Assembly (NCBI GenBank): GCA_945873875.1
Contig: CAMCER010000017.1
Span: 1-9,234 of the forward strand
Direction of reading: 5' to 3'
From: an uncultured Clostridia bacterium
Lineage (GTDB): Bacteria > Bacillota_A > Clostridia > Peptostreptococcales > Anaerovoracaceae
Length of the DNA: 9,234 bases
Shown: in pieces, positions 1 through 4,666 of the stretch
How the letters are laid out: every line of letters begins with the position of its first letter
Position numbering within the stretch: position 1 is the first letter of the stretch
The notes under the pieces: model-generated
Database searches by the model: none
What the model was told of the DNA's origin: nothing
What the model saw: the letters and a program-made list of their open reading frames with translations, nothing else
Translations under genes and position numbers: made by a program

Positions 1-2
1 CC

Positions 3-56
3 TGCAAAAAGATCGGGACAAAGGAAGCAGGCGATCTGATAGTTTCAAACATCTGA
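3..56 (+). CDS. Possible 3' end of a rightward gene entering from the left edge
   Basis: In the third forward frame the window opens with 17 sense codons and a TGA at 54-56, ending KEAGDLIVSNI. The composition is protein-like, and the stop lies about 30 bases before a strong hairpin terminator, which is where a convergent rightward gene would end. No family can be recognised from so little. An alternative is that bases 1-88 are plain intergenic DNA; another forward frame also stays open here but runs through the terminator. Confidence 0.3.
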   Translation, partial: CKKIGTKEAGDLIVSNI

Positions 57-88
57 TCCCCCAGGCGGATAGTATAAAGAAAAGAAAG

Positions 89-124
89 ACCCCTTTTATC
101 AGAGACATCTCCGGTAAAAGGGGT
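89..124. terminator. Bidirectional intrinsic terminator
   Basis: A perfect 10-bp inverted repeat (ACCCCTTTTA at 89-98, TAAAAGGGGT at 115-124) encloses a 16-base loop. On the + strand it is followed by a T-rich tail (ATTGTTTTTATTTT, 125-138). On the - strand it is followed by the complement of the A-rich stretch 75-88, again pyrimidine/T-rich. It can therefore stop the leftward amidase transcript, whose stop codon is at 153-155, and anything arriving from the left edge. Confidence 0.85.
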
Positions 125-152
125 ATTGTTTTTATTTTGTCGCCTTATCTTT

Positions 153-773
153 TTAAAGCCTTTCTCTTACGTAGTTTTTCAGCATCTCCCACTCGTCCGG
201 ATGCTCGACATAGAATTTCGGACAGTTCTTCCCGGTGATATCATAGTGTCTTATGATATTGTCCTCGTCCAGCCTGAACTCCTGACACAGCCACACCAGC
301 AGCTTCACCAGCGCGTTATATGTGGGTATACTGAACTCTCCCGTGGAATCCGGGTGACACACTTCTATGGATATGGTGTCCGGATTTCTCTGGTTTGAAG
401 CTGAAGACTGCTCATCCATGGGCACGCACTGTATTATCTCCCCCTGCAGGCCCACTATGAAATGAGCGCTGGTAGTTGAACTGGGAGAATTGAAATAGCT
501 CCTGTTATCTGCGGCGCTGCTCCCCGGATTTGCCACATAGTGCACCACTATGTCCTTTACTCCGTCCAGAGCCCAGCCTGTGCGGGAATGGCCGTCCTTA
601 TCGATGAAGTCCTGCTCGATCCAGTTCGGCACGCTTACATCCGCGGGATCCGGTCTGCTGAAGTGGATCCACGTAAGGCAGGCGCAGGCCACTACAAGAA
701 GAATGGCCACGAGGGCCACTGTTCTGCTTTTCTTCTTTTTCTGTTTTTTCTTCTTTCTGGAATGTTCCGCCAT
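153..773 (-). CDS. Membrane-anchored N-acetylmuramoyl-L-alanine amidase (Amidase_2 / PGRP fold)
   Basis: Predicted to hydrolyse the bond between muramic acid and the stem peptide of peptidoglycan, acting outside the membrane. The 206-residue protein begins with a very basic stretch (RKKKKQKKKKSR, residues 6-17) and one hydrophobic helix (about 19-36) with no obvious signal peptidase site, so it should be an N-in, C-out anchored protein. The Amidase_2 domain spans about residues 50-200. Zinc ligands are seen as His78 (in IVVHYVANPGS), His176 (in IRHYDITGKNCP) and Cys184, with Glu137 (SIEVCHP) in the usual catalytic position. There are no cell-wall binding repeats, so it is a compact catalytic form. 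The start is supported by AGAGGAG 11 bases upstream on the minus strand. It lies 89 bases downstream of the DUF3592-like gene with no terminator visible between them, so the two may be co-transcribed. Whether it serves cell division, wall turnover or sporulation, or is a domesticated phage lysin, is not shown. Confidence 0.88.
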   Translation of the reverse strand: MAEHSRKKKKQKKKKSRTVALVAILLVVACACLTWIHFSRPDPADVSVPNWIEQDFIDKDGHSRTGWALDGVKDIVVHYVANPGSSAADNRSYFNSPSSTTSAHFIVGLQGEIIQCVPMDEQSSASNQRNPDTISIEVCHPDSTGEFSIPTYNALVKLLVWLCQEFRLDEDNIIRHYDITGKNCPKFYVEHPDEWEMLKNYVRERL

Positions 774-862
774 TTCGCTTATACTCCTCTGATCGCCTTA
801 CCCTGCGTGTCTTCTCCGGTCCGCGCATTTTTCCTGCCGGCCGATTTATCTCACCTGCGGCC

Positions 863-1342
863 TCAGCCGAGCATAGACTTAAAGCCGTACACTACGAAAG
901 GAAGAACTCCCACCAGGAGGACCACTGCGACGAACATCTGGTTCATCTTCTTTTTCTCTTCCACTTCTACAGGGTGGAGTACAATGAATTTATCCGGTCT
1001 TTCCGGAAGATACATTATCGGCAGCTGCTGTCCTTTATAGAAATATTTACCGTAACGGTCTCTGTAGGGAACGATCCTGTCTTTTACGATTATCCTCTTA
1101 TAGTACCTTTTCACCTTGCCTTTGGGTGTATCATATTTGATATTCATAAGGTATGCGATCTTGGTAGCATGGAACGGATTTTCTTTTATATCTGTGATCT
1201 CCGCTGTAGTCTCGACTCCGTGCTTCATTATCCTTCTGGTCTGGAAGAACTGCGCGCTGTTGATCCAGTGCATTATGCCCGCAGCAATAGCGCCGAACAT
1301 CACTACGAAAACCAGAACTGCCATCAACCATTGTGTATTCAT
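863..1342 (-). CDS. Two-helix membrane protein, DUF3592-like
   Basis: A 159-residue protein of unknown function. It has a hydrophobic helix near the N-terminus (about residues 6-28), a strand-rich soluble middle (about 42-122) and a second helix near the C-terminus (about 134-155). The middle has the look of the DUF3592 family: an alternating pattern around AEITDI, YLMNIKYDTPKGKVKRYY, then GQQLPIMYLPERPDKFIVL, where the family has a G-x-x-V-x-V-x-Y-x-P motif. The middle is rich in Lys, Arg and Tyr. The start ATG (1340-1342) is preceded by GAAAGGG with an 8-base spacer on the minus strand. A promoter with an 84-base 5' leader lies upstream. It probably forms a transcription unit with the amidase gene. 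The family call rests on pattern resemblance only; no function is claimed. Confidence 0.75.
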   Translation of the reverse strand: MNTQWLMAVLVFVVMFGAIAAGIMHWINSAQFFQTRRIMKHGVETTAEITDIKENPFHATKIAYLMNIKYDTPKGKVKRYYKRIIVKDRIVPYRDRYGKYFYKGQQLPIMYLPERPDKFIVLHPVEVEEKKKMNQMFVAVVLLVGVLPFVVYGFKSMLG

Positions 1343-1432
1343 ATCTGTACCCTTTCAGTTTCAGGATCCGTGCAGCAAGAACAGAAAAACTGTAAGATCC
1401 CTTTACTCCTTTTGTCATCTGACGTATGCATA

Positions 1433-1461
1433 ATTATATCATGCCTGCTTTTTACGGGCAA
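1433..1461 (-). promoter_or_regulatory. Leftward sigma-A-type promoter for the DUF3592-like/amidase unit
   Basis: On the minus strand, TTGCCC (1461-1456) lies 17 bases from TATAAT (1438-1433), which has a TG extension (TGATATAAT, 1441-1433). Predicted start is near 1426, giving a leader of about 84 bases before the ATG at 1342. The -35 hexamer lies in the spacer of the divergent rightward promoter, so the two promoters overlap. Confidence 0.7.
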
Positions 1462-1465
1462 CATG

Positions 1466-1474
1466 TGGTATAAT
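1466..1474 (+). promoter_or_regulatory. Extended -10 promoter of the CDF transporter gene (leaderless start)
   Basis: A perfect extended -10 element (TGGTATAAT) occupies 1466-1474. No good -35 box is present at the expected place (TGCTTT at 1446-1451), which is tolerated by extended -10 promoters. Counting 7 bases from the last -10 base puts the transcription start at 1481, which is the A of the transporter ATG. The predicted mRNA therefore has no 5' untranslated region. Confidence 0.65.
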
Positions 1475-1480
1475 GCCCCC

Positions 1481-2374
1481 ATGAGCAGTAAAGAATTGAC
1501 AAAAGACCAGACCAGAGGCGTGAGAGTCTCTGTTGTGAATCTGGTCGTGAACATAATAGTTTTCATCGGCAAGCTGTTTGCCGGCATAGCCAGCCATTCA
1601 ACGGCTCTCATTTCAGATGCCATCCATTCAGCCTCCGATGTTCTCGATACCATCATCGTCATGGCAGGCGTGAAGCTGTCTGCGAAAAAGCCGGATAAGA
1701 CACACCACTTCGGGTATGAGCGAATGGAAGCAGTCGCTGCCCTGATCCTTGCCGTCATCCTTTTCATCACAGGAGCGACTATAGGCATCGAAGCAGGCGA
1801 GACCATCATTTCCGGAGAGTATAAGACCAAGGCGAGCCCGGGTCTTCTCGCTCTCATAGTCGCCATCGCCTGCATCATCATAAAAGAGATCATGTACTGG
1901 TACACCCGTTCCGCGGGAAAAGCGCTTTCATCAGGCGCCCTTATGGCCACCGCCTGGCACAGCAGAGCTGACGCCCTCTCTTCGCTGGGGGCTCTGGCAG
2001 GCATCCTGGGTGCGCGCATGGGTCTTGCCATACTGGATCCTCTGGCAGGCATATGCATATGCCTCTTCGTCTTAAAAGTCGCCTGGGGCATATTCAGAAA
2101 CGCGGCAGGAAAACTGACTGACCGGTCGGCGGGAGAAGATCTTGAAGAGTCTGTGCGTCTGGCCGCAGAAAAGATCCCTCAGATAAAGGAAGTCCGCGCT
2201 GTTCGCAGCCGCCTCTTCGGAAACAGGGTCTTTATCGAGGCAGACGTCACTGCAGACTCCGGACTTTCTGTCTCAGAGTGCGCAGATATACGTGCCGCCC
2301 TGAAAAAAGACGTGACAGAAAAGCTGCCTCAGGTGAAAGACTGCCTCATACAGATATTCCCGGCAGACAGATAG
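1481..2374 (+). CDS. Cation diffusion facilitator (CDF) family metal efflux transporter
   Basis: Predicted to export divalent metal (Zn, Fe, Mn, Co or Cd) from the cytoplasm in exchange for protons. It has 297 residues, normal for a bacterial CDF: six transmembrane helices over about residues 15-210, then a cytoplasmic ferredoxin-like dimerisation domain (about 215-295) with the typical VRAVRSRLFGNRVFIEADV strand pattern. The membrane metal site is visible as His49/Asp53 in helix 2 (DAIHSASDVLDT) and His160/Asp164 in helix 5 (AWHSRADALSS). The HxxxD plus HxxxD set points to Zn over FieF-like DxxxD proteins, but specificity cannot be settled. The frame stays open far upstream, but homology begins at this ATG and the upstream part overlaps the DUF3592-like gene antisense. 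No Shine-Dalgarno sequence precedes the ATG, which fits the leaderless mRNA predicted from its promoter. A terminator begins at its stop codon, so it is monocistronic. Confidence 0.92.
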   Translation: MSSKELTKDQTRGVRVSVVNLVVNIIVFIGKLFAGIASHSTALISDAIHSASDVLDTIIVMAGVKLSAKKPDKTHHFGYERMEAVAALILAVILFITGATIGIEAGETIISGEYKTKASPGLLALIVAIACIIIKEIMYWYTRSAGKALSSGALMATAWHSRADALSSLGALAGILGARMGLAILDPLAGICICLFVLKVAWGIFRNAAGKLTDRSAGEDLEESVRLAAEKIPQIKEVRAVRSRLFGNRVFIEADVTADSGLSVSECADIRAALKKDVTEKLPQVKDCLIQIFPADR

Positions 2375-2396
2375 TTGCCTGAGGGTAACATTTTTT
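2374..2396 (+). terminator. Intrinsic terminator of the CDF gene
   Basis: A 6-bp stem (GTTGCC 2374-2379 with GGTAAC 2384-2389, one G-U pair) with a TGAG loop is followed by A and six T residues (2391-2396). The stem begins on the last base of the transporter stop codon. It separates the transporter from the aro operon promoter 20 bases further on. The stem is short, so readthrough is possible. Confidence 0.65.
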
Positions 2397-2416
2397 CCCA
2401 GCACTGCAAAAAATAC

Positions 2417-2445
2417 TTTACTTGTTTTTTTCAAAGTGGTAGAAT
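2417..2445 (+). promoter_or_regulatory. Promoter of the aromatic amino acid operon
   Basis: TTTACT (2417-2422), a 17-base spacer and TAGAAT (2440-2445) with a TG extension (TGGTAGAAT, 2437-2445) make a good sigma-A-type promoter. The predicted start is near 2452, about 54 bases before the leader peptide ATG and about 296 before aroF. It is the only convincing promoter seen between the transporter and aroF. Confidence 0.7.
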
Positions 2446-2505
2446 TTCTTTGTTCGTGTTTGAAGTATATTTTACTCATAAAGGAACAACTGGAAGGATA
2501 AAATA

Positions 2506-2601
2506 ATGGCCTGTAAACTCAGCAAAAAAGCAGCAGCATATTTTTACTTTTATTTTGGCTTTATCTGGAGAGGTAAGGCGTGTTCTGCTGCAGAGAGCTG
2601 A
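2506..2601 (+). CDS. Aromatic leader peptide (Tyr/Phe/Trp-rich), attenuation sensor of the aro operon
   Basis: A 31-codon ORF that ends before aroF and has no resemblance to an enzyme. It starts MACKLSKKAAA, then YFYFYFGFIW at residues 12-21 (2539-2568), and stops with TGA at 2599-2601. Eight of ten residues in the run are aromatic: four Phe (all TTT), three Tyr, one Trp. The ATG is preceded by GGAAGGA (2492-2498) with a 7-base spacer, a stronger ribosome binding site than several of the enzyme genes have. Its likely role is to make translation speed depend on charged tRNA-Phe, tRNA-Tyr and tRNA-Trp, as the trpL and pheA leader peptides do in enterobacteria. The last third of the ORF (2581-2591) is the switching segment of the RNA structures described at 2530-2673. 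Its position between promoter and attenuator of an operon making these same amino acids is what identifies it. No separate function of the peptide is proposed. Confidence 0.88.
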   Translation: MACKLSKKAAAYFYFYFGFIWRGKACSAAES

Positions 2602-2656
2602 TATCAAGGCATCAAAGGTTTTTCACGAAAAAGACTCAGACTCCGCAGGCAGAACG
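2530..2656 (+). promoter_or_regulatory. Alternative leader RNA structures: protector (1:2) and antiterminator (2:3)
   Basis: Segment 1, GCAGCAG (2530-2536, the Ala codons just before the aromatic run), pairs perfectly with CTGCTGC (2585-2591) in segment 2; past a C/U mismatch three more pairs form (A-U, U-G, A-U, joining 2538-2540 to 2581-2583). Segment 2, TGTTCTGCTGC (2581-2591), pairs alternatively with 2645-2656 through 11 pairs (one G-U) with G2648 bulged. That partner contains most of the 5' arm and part of the loop of the terminator at 2643-2673, so the antiterminator and the terminator cannot coexist. A ribosome stalled early in the aromatic run covers segment 1, frees segment 2 and favours transcription into aroF. 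A ribosome that reaches the stop at 2599 covers segment 2 and favours termination. Pairings were found by eye; energies were not computed. Confidence 0.8.
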
Positions 2657-2673
2657 ATGTCTGCGGTTTTTTT
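2643..2673 (+). terminator. Attenuator: intrinsic terminator in the aro operon leader
   Basis: CCGCAGGCA (2643-2651) pairs with TGTCTGCGG (2658-2666), 9 bp with one G-U, around the loop GAACGA, and is followed directly by seven T residues (2667-2673). It lies 41 bases after the leader peptide stop and 74 before the aroF ATG, with no gene ending just before it except the leader ORF, so it is placed to cut off the operon. Its 5' arm is shared with the antiterminator. Confidence 0.88.
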
Positions 2674-2678
2674 ATGAA

Positions 2679-2696
2679 GCCCGGGAAAAACCGGGC
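2679..2696 (+). other. Small GC-rich hairpin downstream of the attenuator
   Basis: GCCCGG (2679-2684) pairs with CCGGGC (2691-2696) around GAAAAA. No U tract follows, so it is not a terminator. It would sit near the 5' side of the readthrough aroF mRNA and might affect stability or act as a spacer. The rest of 2697-2732 shows nothing clear; the aroF ribosome binding site begins at 2733. Confidence 0.45.
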
Positions 2697-2747
2697 GGAG
2701 GCTGCAGACAGGATGCGGCAGGGCTGAAAGAGAAAGGAATCATAAGA

Positions 2748-3761
2748 ATGATAATCGTACTGAAAAAAGACCCGGAAAAAACACAGCTGGATAACCTGAT
2801 CGCATGGCTCAGATCCATGGATCTTGACATCAACTTCAGCCAGGGCGAGAACACCACCATCCTGGGCCTCATCGGCGACACCAGCCAGGTGGACATAGAT
2901 CTTATCCGCGCCCTTGACATAGTCGATATGGTAAAGCGTATCCAGGAACCGTATAAAAGCGCCAACCGCCAGTTCCATCCGGAAGACACTGTGGTGGATG
3001 TGAACGGGACGAAGATCGGCGGCGGCAATTTCCAGATAATCGCAGGACCCTGCTCAGTAGAATCCCGCGAGCAGGTCATAGAAATAGCCATGGCCGTCAA
3101 AGGCTCCGGCGCAGGTCTTTTCAGAGGCGGCGCCTTCAAACCAAGGACTTCCCCATACGCATTCCAGGGTCTCAGATCAGAAGGCATAAAGCTGCTGATG
3201 GAAGCCAAAAAGGCATCGGGACTTCCTATCGTTACAGAAGTAATGGATATCTCACATCTTCCCCTCTTTGAAGATGTTGACGTGATACAGGTAGGCGCCA
3301 GGAACATGCAGAACTTCGAGCTTCTGAAAGAGCTGGGCACATGCAGAAAGCCCATCCTTCTCAAGCGCGGACTTTCAAACACACTGCAGGAGTTCCTCAT
3401 GAGCGCAGAATACATAATGTCCGGAGGAAACGAGAACATCATCCTCTGCGAGAGAGGCATACGTACTTTTGAAACAGCTACCAGAAATACTCTTGATCTG
3501 GCTGCAGTGCCTCTCCTCAAGAGCAAGACTCATCTGCCGGTCATCGTTGACCCGTCTCATGCCACAGGCATCGCCGATCTGGTAGAGCCTATGGCGCTGG
3601 CGGCTGCAGCTGCCGGAGCTGACGGCCTGATGATCGAGGTCCACAACGACCCGCCTCATGCACTCTGTGACGGAGCTCAGTCTCTGACTCCGGAAAAATT
3701 CGACGAGGTAGCCAGAAAAGTAAGAGCCATACTTCCTAACGCCTACAGGCGCCCGGAATAG
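2748..3761 (+). CDS. aroF: 3-deoxy-7-phosphoheptulonate (DAHP) synthase, type I-beta
   Basis: Condenses phosphoenolpyruvate and erythrose 4-phosphate to DAHP, the first step of the shikimate pathway (EC 2.5.1.54), in the cytoplasm. At 337 residues it matches the Thermotoga/Bacillus-like I-beta enzymes of about 338. An N-terminal ferredoxin-like regulatory domain (about 1-68, MIIVLKKDPEKTQLDNLIAW) precedes the TIM barrel (about 90-335). Visible motifs are GPCSVES (100-106), GGAFKPRTSPYAFQG (127-141), KRG (206-208), RTFETATRNTLD (239-250) and VDPSHATG (267-274). The metal set is Cys102, His271, Glu297 and Asp308. The ATG at 2748 has AAAGGA (2733-2738) 9 bases upstream and starts exactly where the family does; an in-frame GTG at 2580 would run through the leader and is rejected. 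It is the first enzyme gene of the operon and sits directly behind the attenuator. In this subfamily the N-terminal domain commonly binds Tyr or Phe, so enzyme inhibition probably adds to the transcriptional control. Confidence 0.96.
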   Translation: MIIVLKKDPEKTQLDNLIAWLRSMDLDINFSQGENTTILGLIGDTSQVDIDLIRALDIVDMVKRIQEPYKSANRQFHPEDTVVDVNGTKIGGGNFQIIAGPCSVESREQVIEIAMAVKGSGAGLFRGGAFKPRTSPYAFQGLRSEGIKLLMEAKKASGLPIVTEVMDISHLPLFEDVDVIQVGARNMQNFELLKELGTCRKPILLKRGLSNTLQEFLMSAEYIMSGGNENIILCERGIRTFETATRNTLDLAAVPLLKSKTHLPVIVDPSHATGIADLVEPMALAAAAAGADGLMIEVHNDPPHALCDGAQSLTPEKFDEVARKVRAILPNAYRRPE

Positions 3762-3783
3762 ACCATGTAAAGGCAGGACATAT

Positions 3784-4650
3784 ATGAATAACGAAATGAA
3801 TGAACAAATGAAAATAGCAGTTATCGGGCTGGGCCTTATCGGCGGCTCCATGGCCAAAGCCTTAAAGAACCAGACCCACCACTACATATACGGTGAAGAC
3901 AAAGACGAGACCGTGGTACGCAAAGCCATACTTGTCGACGCCATAAACGAGCCTCTCACAGACGAGGCTCTCGCAGAATGCGATCTGATTATCGTTGCCC
4001 TCTACCCTCAGGATACTGTGGATTACGTAAAGGAGCACAGCGGTGTTTTCAAGAAGGGAGCAGTGGTCCTGGACTGCTGCGGCGTCAAAGGCGTGGTATG
4101 CAGCCAGCTCTTTCCTGTGGCTAAAGAAAACGGATTCGTTTTCATGGGCGGACATCCCATGGCTGGTCTGGAGCATTCCGGATTCGCTCATTCTAAGAAC
4201 GCCCTCTTTGACAACGCTTCCATGGTAATGGTGCCGGCAAAGGGCACTGCCATAGAGACAGTGGAAAAGATCATGAACCTGTGCAGGCAGATCGGCTTTA
4301 CCAACATACAGATAACCACACCTGAGGAACACGATAAGATGATCGCCTTCACATCTCAGCTGGCACACGTAGTGTCAAGCGCATATATCCAGAGCCCTAC
4401 GGCCGCGAAGCACGAAGGCTTTTCTGCAGGCAGCTATAAGGATCTGACCAGAGTAGCCAAGCTCAACGAAGACATGTGGACCGAGCTTTTCCTGGACAAC
4501 AGAGAAGCTCTGGTCTCAGAGATAGACGGCATCGCAGAAAGACTCAGCTCTTTCAGCAAAGCCATAAAAGAGGGTGATGAGGATACCCTCCACGAGATAC
4601 TGAAAAACGGAAGGATACAGAAGGCCCTTATCGACGGAGAAGTCTTCTGA
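3784..4650 (+). CDS. tyrA: Prephenate dehydrogenase, short form without ACT domain
   Basis: Oxidatively decarboxylates prephenate to 4-hydroxyphenylpyruvate with NAD(P)+, the committed step to tyrosine. The 288-residue protein has a Rossmann domain (about 9-180) with GLGLIGGS (15-22) and an acidic end of the second strand (YGEDKD, 36-41) favouring NAD+, then the helical dimerisation domain (about 182-285). Family signatures are GGHPMAGLEHSG (122-133) with the active-site histidine His124, SQLAHVVSSA (191-200) and GSYKDLTRVAK (216-226). The protein ends at about 288, where the Bacillus subtilis type continues into an ACT domain, so feedback by tyrosine through ACT is not expected. The start at 3784 has AGGCAGGA 5 bases upstream; the ATG eight codons later is possible but lacks a ribosome binding site. 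It follows aroF by 22 bases. Confidence 0.95.
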   Translation: MNNEMNEQMKIAVIGLGLIGGSMAKALKNQTHHYIYGEDKDETVVRKAILVDAINEPLTDEALAECDLIIVALYPQDTVDYVKEHSGVFKKGAVVLDCCGVKGVVCSQLFPVAKENGFVFMGGHPMAGLEHSGFAHSKNALFDNASMVMVPAKGTAIETVEKIMNLCRQIGFTNIQITTPEEHDKMIAFTSQLAHVVSSAYIQSPTAAKHEGFSAGSYKDLTRVAKLNEDMWTELFLDNREALVSEIDGIAERLSSFSKAIKEGDEDTLHEILKNGRIQKALIDGEVF

Positions 4651-4666
4651 TAACAGAAAACTTAAA

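Noticed and set aside
774..862. A separate promoter or terminator between the DUF3592-like gene and the amidase gene
   Set aside because: Only short CCGG/GCCGGC palindromes are visible, with no U tract and no convincing -10/-35 pair on the minus strand.
1131..1418. Minus-strand ORF overlapping the DUF3592-like gene
   Set aside because: No ribosome binding site and no protein-like pattern; it is an alternate frame of a better supported gene.
974..1480. In-frame extension of the CDF transporter frame by 169 codons
   Set aside because: It overlaps the DUF3592-like gene antisense and both promoters, and CDF homology starts at 1481.
1339..2091. Long minus-strand open frames opposite the transporter and aro genes (also near 2672-3526, 5480-6256 and 7471-8046)
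   Set aside because: They lie wholly across well-identified genes, have biased composition (Ser/Arg/Met-rich) and no ribosome binding sites; they are codon-bias shadows.
2674..2727. A second short ORF (17 codons, MKPGKNRAE...) after the attenuator
   Set aside because: No ribosome binding site, since a T run precedes the ATG, and no unusual composition.
2580..2747. In-frame extension of aroF back to a GTG at 2580 (56 extra residues)
   Set aside because: It would run through the attenuator hairpin, has no ribosome binding site, and DAHP synthase homology begins at the ATG at 2748, which has AAAGGA at good spacing.
2446..2747. T-box riboswitch or TRAP site as the control of the aro operon
   Set aside because: No T-box consensus (AGGGTGGNACCGCG-like) is seen before the terminator and no run of spaced GAG/TAG triplets. 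The leader peptide explains the region better.
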